NCBI GenBank assembly: GCA_031277795.1
Contig: JAITLQ010000001.1
Location: 105,296-169,295, forward strand
Reading direction: 5' to 3'
Length of the DNA stretch: 64,000 nt
Source: Arthrobacter sp.
GTDB lineage: Bacteria > Actinomycetota > Actinomycetes > Actinomycetales > Micrococcaceae
The notes beneath the pieces are model-generated. The model saw nothing but the letters and a program-made list of their open reading frames with translations, had not been told where the DNA came from and ran no database searches. Within the stretch, counting starts at the first letter, position 1; the number at the start of each line of letters is the position of its first letter. Below, one piece after another: positions 7,591 to 15,951 of the stretch. A program made the translations under genes and the position numbers.

Positions 7591-8502
7591 GTGAGCACCT
7601 TTATGGAAGAGGAGCTGCGCTCGCAGCCCGAGGTCTGGACCCGCGCCATCGCCGAGGCCAGCGAGCGCCGCGCCACCGAGCCCGTCGCGGCCCCGGGGCA
7701 GCGCGTCGCCGTCATCGGCTGCGGCACCTCGTGGTTCATGGCCCAGTCCTGGGCCAAGGCGCGCGAGCTGGCCGGCCAGGGCCTCACCGATGCGTTCTCC
7801 GCCTCCGAATCCGACCTGTCGCTGCGCGCGCAGCACTACGATCTGCTCGTGGCCATCACCCGCTCCGGCACCACCACCGAGGTCCTTGAGGTGCTCACCG
7901 AGCTCAAGGGCGTGCTCCCCACCGTCGCCATCATCGGCGACACCGACACTCCCATCGTCGGCCTCGCCGACCGCATCGTCGCCCTTCCCTACGCCGACGA
8001 GCGCTCGGTGGTGCAGACCCGCTTCGCCACCACGGCCCTCGCCTATCTGCTCACCGACTCCGGCATCGACCTCGGTGCCGCCGTGGAGGACGCCCGCGTG
8101 GCGGTCGACACCCCCACGGAGCAGGAGCTCATCGACGCCGAGCAGTTCACCTTCCTGGGCCGCGGCTGGACCTACGGCCTGGCCAACGAGGCCGGCCTCA
8201 AGATGCGCGAGGCGGTCCAGGGCTGGACCGAGTCCTACCCGGCCAAGGAGTACCGCCACGGCCCCATCTCCATCGCCGGCCCGAACCGCGTCACGTGGCT
8301 GATCGGCGACGGGCCCTCCGCCCTGCGCGGCGAGGTGGAGGTGACCGGCGGCACCTATCTGCACCATGCGGAGGTCCATCCGCTCGCCGAGCTGGCCCGC
8401 GTTCACCGCGTCACACTCGATCGCGCCCTGGCCCGCGGCCTGAATCCGGACGAGCCGCGCCACCTGACCCGCTCGATCATCCTCGACGGCGATGATGCCT
8501 GA
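7591..8502 (+). CDS. agaS: SIS-domain sugar-phosphate isomerase/deaminase (AgaS-like)
   Basis: 303-aa cytoplasmic protein with two SIS domains (about 30-170 and 185-300). The first contains VAVIGCGTSWFMAQSWA and ITRSGTTTEVLEVL, the phosphosugar-binding loops; KMREAVQGWTESYPAKEYRHGP carries the conserved Glu/His segment of GlmS/AgaS isomerases. The AgaS branch deaminates and isomerises galactosamine-6-P to tagatose-6-P, which fits the downstream kinase and aldolase. The GTG at 7591 has a GAGAGAGG SD 8 nt upstream; a longer reading from 7438 is unlikely because its N-terminus is low-complexity. It overlaps the ROK gene by 11 nt. Confidence 0.82.
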   Translation: MSTFMEEELRSQPEVWTRAIAEASERRATEPVAAPGQRVAVIGCGTSWFMAQSWAKARELAGQGLTDAFSASESDLSLRAQHYDLLVAITRSGTTTEVLEVLTELKGVLPTVAIIGDTDTPIVGLADRIVALPYADERSVVQTRFATTALAYLLTDSGIDLGAAVEDARVAVDTPTEQELIDAEQFTFLGRGWTYGLANEAGLKMREAVQGWTESYPAKEYRHGPISIAGPNRVTWLIGDGPSALRGEVEVTGGTYLHHAEVHPLAELARVHRVTLDRALARGLNPDEPRHLTRSIILDGDDA

Positions 8503-9445
8503 GCCCGCCCCCCTGCTCCTGCTGGATGTGGGGGGAACCGACATCAAGGCCGCCGCGACGCGCGGGGCCGGGCGCGAGCTCGGCCCGGTCCTGCGCCGCG
8601 GCGTGCTGCCGCACGCCGACCCAACGGGTGAGGCGCTCGTGGGGCAGTTGGCCGGGATCGCCGAGGAAGTGCTCGACGGCGTGCGGCCGGGTGCCGCCGC
8701 CCTCCTCATTCCGGGGATCGTTGACACCCGCGCCCGGCGCGTGCTGTTCGCCGCCAACCTTGGCTTGCGCGACGCGCCGGTTCCCGATGCCCTACAGCGC
8801 AGGCTGGGCGTGCCCGTGGCCTTCGGGCACGACGTGGGCACCGCGGCCGAGGCGGAGCTGCGCGAGGGGGCGGGGCGCGACGGCGCCGAGTGCACGCTCG
8901 TGGTGGTCATCGGCACCGGCATCGCCTCGACCATGTTTGTGGGCGAGGCGCGCATCGACCCGCCCGGCGCGGGCGAGCTGGGCCACGTGCCCGTCCCTGG
9001 CGGCCTCGCCTGCCCGTGCGGCGCGCACGGTTGCCTCGAGACCATCGCCTCCGCCGCGGGCATCGCCCGCGCGTACCGCGCGCTGAGCGGAGCATCGGTG
9101 CCCGGGGCGAGCGAGGTGCTCGACCGCGCCGCCGCCGGCGATGTGCACGCGGCCGCGGCCTGGGACCAGGCGGTGCAGGCGCTCGCCTTCGCCCTGCACT
9201 GGTCGGTGGGCCTGCTCGGCGTCGATCGCATCATCGTGGGCGGCGGGCTCTCCGGGGCCGGCGAGGCGTTGCTCGGTCCGCTGCGGGACGCGCTCTCCGC
9301 TCGGCTCTCCTACATGTCCATGCCCACGATCGTGCGGGCCCGCCTGGGCGGCGACTCCGGTCTGGTGGGGGCCAGGCGCCTGGCGCTCGAGCTCGAGGCG
9401 AACCAAGCGGTCCCAGCTGCCCGAGCGAAGGAGCCGTTGACGTGA
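8492..9445 (+). CDS. ROK family sugar kinase
   Basis: 317-aa kinase. DVGGTDIKAA (residues 11-20) is the phosphate-1 ATP loop. ELGHVPVPGG then CPCGAHGC form the ROK signature with the His plus three Cys zinc site, and a GGGLSGAG motif lies near 250. In context it would phosphorylate an unphosphorylated amino sugar delivered by the ABC importer (GalNAc or GlcNAc to the 6-phosphate), replacing PTS entry. It overlaps agaS and shares a GTGA overlap with the following PfkB gene, so translation is probably coupled. An ATG also exists at 8495. Exact substrate is inference. Confidence 0.85.
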   Translation: MMPEPAPLLLLDVGGTDIKAAATRGAGRELGPVLRRGVLPHADPTGEALVGQLAGIAEEVLDGVRPGAAALLIPGIVDTRARRVLFAANLGLRDAPVPDALQRRLGVPVAFGHDVGTAAEAELREGAGRDGAECTLVVVIGTGIASTMFVGEARIDPPGAGELGHVPVPGGLACPCGAHGCLETIASAAGIARAYRALSGASVPGASEVLDRAAAGDVHAAAAWDQAVQALAFALHWSVGLLGVDRIIVGGGLSGAGEALLGPLRDALSARLSYMSMPTIVRARLGGDSGLVGARRLALELEANQAVPAARAKEPLT

Positions 9446-10368
9446 TCCTCTCCCTGACCCCGGCGCCCGCTCTGGACGCCACGATCGCGGTGAACGAGCT
9501 GGAGCTCGGCGAGAGCCTGCGGGTGCCGCCGGCTGTCGTGCGGGCCGGCGGCAAGGGCATCAACGTAGCCCGCATCCTGCATGCGGCCGGCCACGACGTC
9601 CTGTCCCTCTCCACGTGCGGGGGTGAGCGCGGCGCCGCCCTGCGCGCCGAGCTCGAGCGGGCCGGGGTCCCGGCGCGCTGGGTGCGCACATCCGCCCAGA
9701 CGCGCTCGAGCACGGCGCTCGTGGAGGCGACGGGGCGCACCACGGTGCTCAACGAGTACGCCCCGCCGCTGGACGACGACGAGTGGGAACGCTGGGACGC
9801 GGCCGTCGCCGCCGCGTCCGGGGCGGCGACGGCCGCCACGATCTCCGGCTCGTGGCCGCAGGCGGCCGGGCCGGAGCGCCTCGTGCGCTCCGTGGAGGCG
9901 CTCAAGGCCGCCGGCGTCTACGTCGTGGTCGACACCTCCGGGCCGCTGCTCTTGAGCGCCGCCCGTGCCGGCGCCGATCTGCTCAAGCCCAACCTCGAGG
10001 AGCTGCTCGCCGCCACCGGTGCCGATGCCGCGCGCGCCGGCATCGACGCGCTGCTCGAGCTCGGCGCCGGCTCCGTGCTGCTGAGCCGCGGCGCCGAGGG
10101 CATGGGGCTCCACACCCGCACGGACCCGGAGGGGATCCGGGCGAGCCTGGGCGTGGAGCTGCGCGGCAACCCGACCGGCGCCGGCGACGCGGGGGTGGCC
10201 GGCTGGCTCAGCGTGGCCGGGCCGCTCGGCGCCGCGCCGCAGGGCGCGGACCGCGAGCTGGCCCTGCGCACGGCGGTGGCCTGGTCCGCCTCGGCCGTGC
10301 AGGCCCCGGTCGCCGGGGAGTTGGGGCCCGACGTCGCGGCCTTCCTTGAGCGCGTCCGCCTCGCCTGA
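9442..10368 (+). CDS. PfkB-family phosphosugar kinase (tagatose-6-P kinase/LacC-like)
   Basis: 308-aa ribokinase-fold kinase of the 1-phosphofructokinase/LacC branch. The N-terminal LTPAPALDATIAV and AGGKGINVARIL are the substrate-binding signature, KPNLEEL follows at about 183, and NPTGAGDAGVAGWL (about 237-250) contains the catalytic Asp of the GAGD motif. Between an AgaS-like isomerase and a class II aldolase it most likely converts tagatose-6-P to tagatose-1,6-bisphosphate; fructose-1-P or fructose-6-P are alternatives. GTG start in a 4-nt overlap with the ROK gene; SD GAAGGAG at 9426-9432. Confidence 0.82.
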   Translation: MILSLTPAPALDATIAVNELELGESLRVPPAVVRAGGKGINVARILHAAGHDVLSLSTCGGERGAALRAELERAGVPARWVRTSAQTRSSTALVEATGRTTVLNEYAPPLDDDEWERWDAAVAAASGAATAATISGSWPQAAGPERLVRSVEALKAAGVYVVVDTSGPLLLSAARAGADLLKPNLEELLAATGADAARAGIDALLELGAGSVLLSRGAEGMGLHTRTDPEGIRASLGVELRGNPTGAGDAGVAGWLSVAGPLGAAPQGADRELALRTAVAWSASAVQAPVAGELGPDVAAFLERVRLA

Positions 10369-10606
10369 GGCGAAGGGGCAGGAACGTGCCCATCGGCTCG
10401 CTGGCTCCGTCCGCCCGCGCTGTCCGCTCGCGCTGGGCCCCGGCCTCGCCCAGGCCGGTCCGGAGCCGCCCTCCCGGGGCGAACCCCACGTCATCGTCGG
10501 CTGGTCCCGCCTCATCCGCCGGCCGGGCGCCCGCCTCGACCGGTGGCCGGGCACCCGACCGCCCGCCGTCGTTCCCTCTTCCGATCACCGTCCTGTAGGA
10601 GTTCTC

Positions 10607-11455
10607 ATGCCTCTTGTCCCCACCGCCGAACTGGTCGCCGAGGCCGTCGCGGCCGGCCGCGGCCTGCCCGCCTTTAACGTCATCCACCTGGAATCGGCCG
10701 AGGCGATCCTCGGAGGCGCTGCGGATGCCGGGCTGCCGGTGATCCTGCAGGTCTCCGAGAACGCCGTGAAGTACCACGGCGGGCTCGCGCCGATCGCCGA
10801 GGCGAGCCGCGCGGCGGCCGAAGCCTCCGGCGCTCGGGCGGCCCTGCACCTCGATCACGCCATGGATCCGGGGCTCGTGCGCGAGGCGTTGGGGCTCGGC
10901 TTCGGCTCGGTCATGTTCGATGCCGCCCACCTGCCGGACGAGGAAAACCGCACGCTCACGGCCACGATCGTGCGCGAGGCGCACGCCGCCGGCGTCTTCG
11001 TCGAGGCGGAGCTCGGCGAGGTGGGAGGCAAGGACGGTGCGCATGCCCCCGGCGTCCGCACCGATCCGGACGACGCCGCGCGCTTTGTGGCGGACACGGG
11101 CGTGGACGCCCTGGCCGTGGCCGTGGGCTCCTCGCACGCCATGACGGAGCGGACGGCCGCCCTCGACCTTGAGCTCATCGCCCGGCTGCATGCGGCCGTT
11201 CCGGTGCCGCTCGTGCTGCACGGTTCCTCCGGCGTGGCCGATGAGGTGCTGGTGCGGGCGGTCGCCGCCGGCATGCGCAAGATCAACGTCTCCACGCACC
11301 TGAACAAGGTGTTCACGGCGGAGGTGCGTCGGGTGCTCGCGGAGCAGCCGGATCTCGTGGATTCCCGCAAGTACCTCGGGCCGGCCCGCGAGGCCATGCG
11401 CGTCGAGGTCGCGCGGCTGGCCGCCGTCATCACGGGGCCCGTCTCCGCCGGTTAG
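10607..11455 (+). CDS. Class II fructose/tagatose-bisphosphate aldolase
   Basis: 282-aa zinc aldolase that cleaves a ketose-1,6-bisphosphate to two triose phosphates. LPAFNVIHLE near the start, LHLDHAMDP (catalytic/zinc region, about 83-91), FDAAHLPDEEN, VEAELGEVGGKDG, VGSSHAMTE and LHGSSGV are the ordered class II motifs with zinc-binding histidines. Length fits the KbaY/GatY-like short branch, consistent with tagatose-1,6-bisphosphate in this operon. AGGAG at 10597-10601 supports the ATG at 10607. The 238-bp gap after the PfkB gene shows no gene. Confidence 0.88.
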   Translation: MPLVPTAELVAEAVAAGRGLPAFNVIHLESAEAILGGAADAGLPVILQVSENAVKYHGGLAPIAEASRAAAEASGARAALHLDHAMDPGLVREALGLGFGSVMFDAAHLPDEENRTLTATIVREAHAAGVFVEAELGEVGGKDGAHAPGVRTDPDDAARFVADTGVDALAVAVGSSHAMTERTAALDLELIARLHAAVPVPLVLHGSSGVADEVLVRAVAAGMRKINVSTHLNKVFTAEVRRVLAEQPDLVDSRKYLGPAREAMRVEVARLAAVITGPVSAG

Positions 11456-11500
11456 ATCACGGCTGTGAAACTTCTTTGTGAGGACTACGAACAATCTCTC

Positions 11501-11572
11501 TCACACTCTTGACGTGACGCAGGACACCCACAATGATGATCACACTTGCAATTGTGTGAGCGATCACACTCT
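11501..11572 (+). promoter_or_regulatory. Promoter and operator cluster of ABC sugar transporter operon
   Basis: -35 TTGACG (11509-11514), 17-bp spacer, -10 AATGAT (11532-11537). Around it are four half-sites: TCACAC at 11501, TCACAC at 11540, GTGTGA at 11554 and TCACAC at 11564. The last two form GTGTGA-gcga-TCACAC. The arrangement covers the predicted transcription start and indicates repression. The DeoR protein encoded downstream is the obvious candidate. The 9-mer GAGCGATCA (11558-11566) is shared with the agaS promoter region. Confidence 0.65.
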
Positions 11573-11632
11573 GAAAACATCACTTCCGCGCACACCGTCG
11601 GATCAAATGATCTTTCGGGGAGAGAGACCACC

Positions 11633-12943
11633 ATGATGAAGAAGTCCTGGCGCACCGGCGCCTTGGCCGTCGGCGCCGTTGGCGCACTGGCCCTGTCCTC
11701 CTGCGGTTTCTCCGGCGGCAGCGGGGATTCAAACACCTCCTCCGCGGCGGAGGATGGAGCGTCCTCCGGCGCGGCGGCCGAGAACGTCAGCCTGAACATG
11801 CTGGTGCCGACGTACTCGGACACCAAGACGAGCGTGGACGGCGTGGGCACCAAGGCCCGCTGGGAGAAGGTGGTTGCCGACTTCCAGGCCAAGAACCCGA
11901 ACATCAAGATCACGCTGCAGGTCGAGTCGTGGGAGAACCTCGAGACGGTCCTCAAGACGAAGATCCAGGGCGACCAGGCCCCCGACATCTACAACGGCGG
12001 CGCCATCTCCGGCTTCGTGGCGGACGACCTGCTGGCCAAGGCGGACGAGATCACCTCCCCGGAGACCCTCGCCAACTTCCAGGACACCTTCAACGACAAC
12101 GAGAAGGTCGGCGGCACCCAGTACGGCCTGCCGCTCCTGGCCTCCGACCGCGCGCTCTTCTACAACAAGACGCTCCTGAAGGAGGCCGGCATCTCGGAGG
12201 TCCCCAAGACCTGGGACGAGCTGCTCAGCGCCGCCAAGGCCATCAAGGAGAAGACGGGCAACCCGGGCTACGGCATGCCGCTCGGCTCGGAGGAGGCCCA
12301 GGCCGAGGCCATGCTGTGGTCGCTCGGCGCCGGCGGCAACTTCGGGAACGAATCCGAGATCACCATCGACACCCCGCAGAACCTCGAGGCGTTCAATGAG
12401 ATGAAGACGTTCATCGACGCCGGCGTGACCCAGTCCAACCCGGGCTCCACGCAGCGCACCCCGATGATGTCCGGCTTCGTCCAGGGCAAGATGGGCTTCG
12501 TCTACGCGCTCCCGCCGACGGTGGCGCAGATCAAGAAGGAAAACCCCGATCTGGACTACGGGATCGCCCAGCCCGCCACGAAGGACGGCTCGGCCGTGAC
12601 CCTGGGCGTGGCGGATCGCCTCGCCTCCTTCTCCAAGGATCAGGCCAAGAAGGATGCCGTGAAGAAGTTCATGGATTACTTCTTCTCCGATGACGTCTAC
12701 GTGCCCTTCATCAAGGGCGAGAGCTTCCTGCCGACCACTAAGACCGGTGCGGAGGCCATGTCCTCGGACGAGACGCTGAAGCCCTTCCTTGACCTGCTCC
12801 CGAACGCCAAGTTCTACCCGACCACCAACCCGGCCTGGGCCGCCACGGACGGCGCCCTGAAGTCCCTCACCGGTGGCATCGAAAAGAACCCCGCCGAGGA
12901 CGTGCTCAAGCAGATTCAGGCCAAGGCGGACGCCGCCTCCTGA
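11633..12943 (+). CDS. ABC transporter sugar-binding lipoprotein
   Basis: 436-aa extracellular solute-binding protein (family 1, carbohydrate). It has a lipoprotein signal (hydrophobic run, then LALSSCGFSGG, with acylated Cys about residue 22), a Ser/Gly linker, and a MalE-like body with FQAKNPNIKITLQVESWENL, GDQAPDIYNGG and LPLLASDRALFYNKTLLKEAG. It delivers substrate to the two permeases encoded just downstream. SD GGGGAGAG precedes tandem ATGs at 11633/11636. Two strong hairpins separate it from the permease genes, a usual way to keep the binding protein in excess. Substrate, by context an amino sugar, is inferred. Confidence 0.9.
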   Translation: MMKKSWRTGALAVGAVGALALSSCGFSGGSGDSNTSSAAEDGASSGAAAENVSLNMLVPTYSDTKTSVDGVGTKARWEKVVADFQAKNPNIKITLQVESWENLETVLKTKIQGDQAPDIYNGGAISGFVADDLLAKADEITSPETLANFQDTFNDNEKVGGTQYGLPLLASDRALFYNKTLLKEAGISEVPKTWDELLSAAKAIKEKTGNPGYGMPLGSEEAQAEAMLWSLGAGGNFGNESEITIDTPQNLEAFNEMKTFIDAGVTQSNPGSTQRTPMMSGFVQGKMGFVYALPPTVAQIKKENPDLDYGIAQPATKDGSAVTLGVADRLASFSKDQAKKDAVKKFMDYFFSDDVYVPFIKGESFLPTTKTGAEAMSSDETLKPFLDLLPNAKFYPTTNPAWAATDGALKSLTGGIEKNPAEDVLKQIQAKADAAS

Positions 12944-12950
12944 TCCGGCA

Positions 12951-13019
12951 GGTGACGCCCCGCCCCGGTCGGGGCGTCACCTCCCCCTGCGCCGCGCGCC
13001 CCTGAGGGCGCGCGGCGCA
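12951..13019 (+). terminator. Two tandem hairpins between binding protein and permease genes
   Basis: First stem: GGTGACGCCCC (12951-12961)/GGGGCGTCACC (12971-12981). Second stem: TGCGCCGCGCGCCC (12988-13001)/GGGCGCGCGGCGCA (13006-13019). Both are perfect. They probably act as partial terminators or 3' stabilisers that raise binding-protein mRNA relative to the permeases. Confidence 0.75.
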
Positions 13020-13051
13020 CCCCTTAGCACCCACTCGCTCTTGGAGAAGCC

Positions 13052-14014
13052 ATGACCATCACCCCCGCACCCGCCCCAGGGAAGGTGCCCAAACGGCGTC
13101 GGGCCCTGAACGGCGAGGGCTTCATGCAGGCCCTGCCCTGGCTCGCCCCGGCGATCGTCCTCATCCTCGTGGTGGTCGTCTTCCCCGCGGGCTACATGAT
13201 CTTCAACTCGCTGCGGAAGATCTCGCAGTCCGGCCTCGACAAGGGATGGGCCGTCCCGGGCAAGAAGGACCCGGACTGGGGCATCTTCTCCAACTTCGCC
13301 CATATCTTCTCCGACCCCAACCTGCCGCGGATCCTCTGGAACTCGCTCGTGTGGGTGGTCGTGGTCGTGGCGTTCACGGTGCTCATCTCGCTCGTGCTCG
13401 CCCAGTTCCTCTCCAAGCCCTTCCCCGGCCGGCGCATCGTGCGCATGGCCGTGGTGATCCCGTGGGCCGCCTCGGTGGTCATGACGACCACCGTCTTCTA
13501 CTACTCCCTCGACCCGAACTACGGGCCGTTCAATCTGCTCCTCGAGCGGCTGGGCCTGGTGGGCTCCGAGGGCATCGGCTTCACCAAGGACCCGGCGCTC
13601 GCGCTCGGTGCGGCCATGGTCGTGGCGGTGTTCGTCTCGCTTCCCTTCACGATCTACACGCTGCTGGCCGGCGTGCAGTCGGTTCCGGCCGACACGATCG
13701 AGGCGGCCAAGATGGACGGCGCGGGCAAGCTGCGCACGTACTTCTCCGTGGTGCTGCCCCAGCTGCGCGGCTCGCTCGCCGTGGCGGTGCTGATCAACAT
13801 CATCAACGTGTTCAACAACCTGCCCATCCTGAAGGTCATGACGGGCGACCTGCCCGGCTACGAATCGGACACCCTCATGACGTACATCTTCAAGGTCATG
13901 CAGGACGATCAGCGCATCGACTGGGCGTCGGCGCTCTCCGTGCTCAACTTCGCCATCGTCGCCGTGATCGTCCTGATCTACGTGCGCATCGTCAAGCCGC
14001 TGAAGGAGGTCTGA
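13052..14014 (+). CDS. ABC sugar transporter permease, MalF/UgpA type
   Basis: 320-aa inner-membrane permease with about six TM helices. The first (about 30-52, PWLAPAIVLILVVVVFPAGY) follows a Lys/Arg-rich cytoplasmic N-terminus. The EAA loop is EAAKMDGAGKLRTYFSVVLPQLRG (about 212-235), which contacts the ATPase. SD GGAGAAG precedes the ATG. It is paired with the next permease, 3 nt away. No ATPase gene is present in the cluster, so a shared MsmK/UgpC-type ATPase elsewhere is likely. Confidence 0.92.
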   Translation: MTITPAPAPGKVPKRRRALNGEGFMQALPWLAPAIVLILVVVVFPAGYMIFNSLRKISQSGLDKGWAVPGKKDPDWGIFSNFAHIFSDPNLPRILWNSLVWVVVVVAFTVLISLVLAQFLSKPFPGRRIVRMAVVIPWAASVVMTTTVFYYSLDPNYGPFNLLLERLGLVGSEGIGFTKDPALALGAAMVVAVFVSLPFTIYTLLAGVQSVPADTIEAAKMDGAGKLRTYFSVVLPQLRGSLAVAVLINIINVFNNLPILKVMTGDLPGYESDTLMTYIFKVMQDDQRIDWASALSVLNFAIVAVIVLIYVRIVKPLKEV

Positions 14015-14017
14015 GCC

Positions 14018-14875
14018 ATGGCATTCCTGACCGTGGAGGACCAGGCCACCAAGGGCCGCGTGATCGGGCGCATGGTGATCGGCCTGATCATCGCCCTCGT
14101 TTTCCTCATCCCGTACGTGGTGATGTTCCTCGGCTCCGTGAAGACCAAGGAAGAGATCCTCTCCTACGACTCGCAGTTCCTGCCGCGGGATGGATGGCAG
14201 TGGCAGAACTACACCGAGATGTGGTCGACGCCGGAGACCCCGCTGCCCTTCAACATGATCTCCACGATCGTGATTTCGGTGGCGGCGACCTTGCTGGTGC
14301 TGCTCGTGGCGATGCCGGCGGCCTACTACACGGCGCGCTTCCGCTTCCCCGGCCGCATGGCCTTCATGGCCCTCGTCATCCTGACCCAGATGCTGCAGCC
14401 GGCCATCCTCGCCACCGGCCTGTTCAAGCAGATGCTGTTCTTCGGGATCACCGACACGTGGCTCGCCATGATCCTCATCAACGCGGCGTTCAATCTGGCC
14501 TTTGCCACGTGGATGATGCACTCGTTCTTTGCCGCGGTGCCCAAGGAGGTGGACGAGGCGGCGCAGCTGGACGGTGCCGGCAAGTTCCGCACGCTCTTCA
14601 AGGTGAACCTGCCGCTCGTGTGGCCCGGCATCGTCACGGCCGTCATCTTCACGTTCGTCTCGGCGTGGAACGAGTTCGCCGCCTCTCTCGTGATCCTCTC
14701 CACGGCGGAGAACCAGCCGCTCTCGGTGGCCCTGACCAAGTTCATCGGCCAGTACGCCACGAGCTGGCAGTTCGTGTTCGCGGTGTCGATCGTCTCGATC
14801 ATCCCCGTCGTGATCCTCTTCTTCTTCATCGAGAAGCGGCTCATCGGCGGCCTGACGGCGGGCTCGGTCAAGTAG
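14018..14875 (+). CDS. ABC sugar transporter permease, MalG/UgpE type
   Basis: 285-aa inner-membrane permease. The first TM (IGLIIALVFLIPYVVMFLG) is followed by the periplasmic LPRDGWQWQNYTEMW segment typical of MalG-like proteins. The EAA loop DEAAQLDGAGKFRTLFKVNL is at about 180-199, and the C-terminus RLIGGLTAGSVK is the usual MalG-type end. It forms a heterodimeric channel with the preceding permease. The start is 3 nt after the previous stop. Confidence 0.92.
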   Translation: MAFLTVEDQATKGRVIGRMVIGLIIALVFLIPYVVMFLGSVKTKEEILSYDSQFLPRDGWQWQNYTEMWSTPETPLPFNMISTIVISVAATLLVLLVAMPAAYYTARFRFPGRMAFMALVILTQMLQPAILATGLFKQMLFFGITDTWLAMILINAAFNLAFATWMMHSFFAAVPKEVDEAAQLDGAGKFRTLFKVNLPLVWPGIVTAVIFTFVSAWNEFAASLVILSTAENQPLSVALTKFIGQYATSWQFVFAVSIVSIIPVVILFFFIEKRLIGGLTAGSVK

Positions 14876-15057
14876 GCCACGGCACCGGGGTGGGCGGCGA
14901 TGCACAGCAGGCGCCCCGTCCCGCCCGGCGGTGCGTGCCCTGGCCGAAAGATACAGTGGGTTGTTCGTGTGTGGGCTCGCGCTGGCGCGGGCCCACGCCC
15001 ACACCCGGCGCGGGCCGGGAGCACCCGCAGCCACGGATCTAGCGAAGGAGGGGCGGT

Positions 15058-15867
15058 GTGAATCGCTCGGAGCGCAGCAACATCATCCTGGCCACGCTGG
15101 CCCGTGAGGGCACGGTGGATGTGGAGCGCCTCGTCGAGGAGCTCTCGGTGTCTCCGGCCACGGTGCGCCGCGACCTGGATTCCTTGGCCGAGCGCCAGCT
15201 CCTCGTGCGCACGCACGGCGGCGCCACGCGCGGCTCCCTCGCCTACGACCTGCCGGAGCGCTACCGCCTGGACGACGACGGCGCCAAGCGGGCCATCGCG
15301 TCCCTCGCCAGCTCGCTCGTGAGCCGCGGCATGGTGGTGGGCCTCTCCGGCGGCAGCACCACCGACATGCTGGCCCAGATGCTCGGCATGCGCGCGGATC
15401 TGCGCGATGACACCGGTCGGGCGGCCCTCACCGTCGTCACCAACTCGGTCAACATTGCTTCCACGCTTGCCGTGCGGCCCCACATCAAGGTGGTGGTCTC
15501 CGGCGGCGTCATGCACCCGCACTCCTACGAGCTCGTGGGCCCGTTCGCCGAGGCGACCTTGGGCCAGCTCACGTGCGATCTGTCCTTCATCGGGGTCAAC
15601 GGGATCTCGGAGGAGGGCGTCTACTCCGTCGACGAGGAGTCGGAGGCGGTCGTGAACGCGCTCATCGCGCGCAGGGCGCGCCGCGCCTACGTGGTGGCCG
15701 ACGGCGGGAAGCTGGGGATGAGCGCGTTCGCCACCCTCCCTGCCGTCCCCGGCCTGGGCCTCATCACGGACGACGGCGCCCCCGCGCAGATGATCTCCTC
15801 GCTGCGCGAGGCGGGCACCGAGGTGACCGTGGCCGTGGCGTCGAGTTCGTTGCCGGCCTCGGCCTAG
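15058..15867 (+). CDS. DeoR/GlpR family transcriptional regulator
   Basis: 269-aa repressor with an N-terminal DeoR helix-turn-helix (ILATLAREGTVDVERLVEEL, SVSPATVRRDL) and a C-terminal phosphosugar-sensing DeoR domain (GLSGGSTTDMLAQML; NSVNIASTLA; FIGVNGI). Its position between the sugar importer and nagA, and its family (AgaR, the GalNAc regulator, is a DeoR protein), suggest it responds to an amino-sugar phosphate and binds the TCACAC/GTGTGA sites at 11501-11572 and the related site at 7469-7484. The GTG at 15058 has GAAGGAGG 6 nt upstream. Confidence 0.88.
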   Translation: MNRSERSNIILATLAREGTVDVERLVEELSVSPATVRRDLDSLAERQLLVRTHGGATRGSLAYDLPERYRLDDDGAKRAIASLASSLVSRGMVVGLSGGSTTDMLAQMLGMRADLRDDTGRAALTVVTNSVNIASTLAVRPHIKVVVSGGVMHPHSYELVGPFAEATLGQLTCDLSFIGVNGISEEGVYSVDEESEAVVNALIARRARRAYVVADGGKLGMSAFATLPAVPGLGLITDDGAPAQMISSLREAGTEVTVAVASSSLPASA

Positions 15868-15951
15868 CCGCTCCCGGCGCGAAGCCGCGGCACCGGGCCC
15901 AGTACTTGCACCGGGCCCGGCACCAGCCCGGCCCGCGGCCCACGCGGCGGC

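Noticed and set aside
12977..15034. 685-aa reading frame on the - strand
   Set aside because: Antisense of both ABC permease genes with an implausible His/Asp/Arg-rich composition.
15058..15867. Missing ABC ATPase gene in the sugar transporter cluster as a sign of disruption
   Set aside because: Carbohydrate importers in actinobacteria commonly share one MsmK/UgpC-type ATPase encoded elsewhere.
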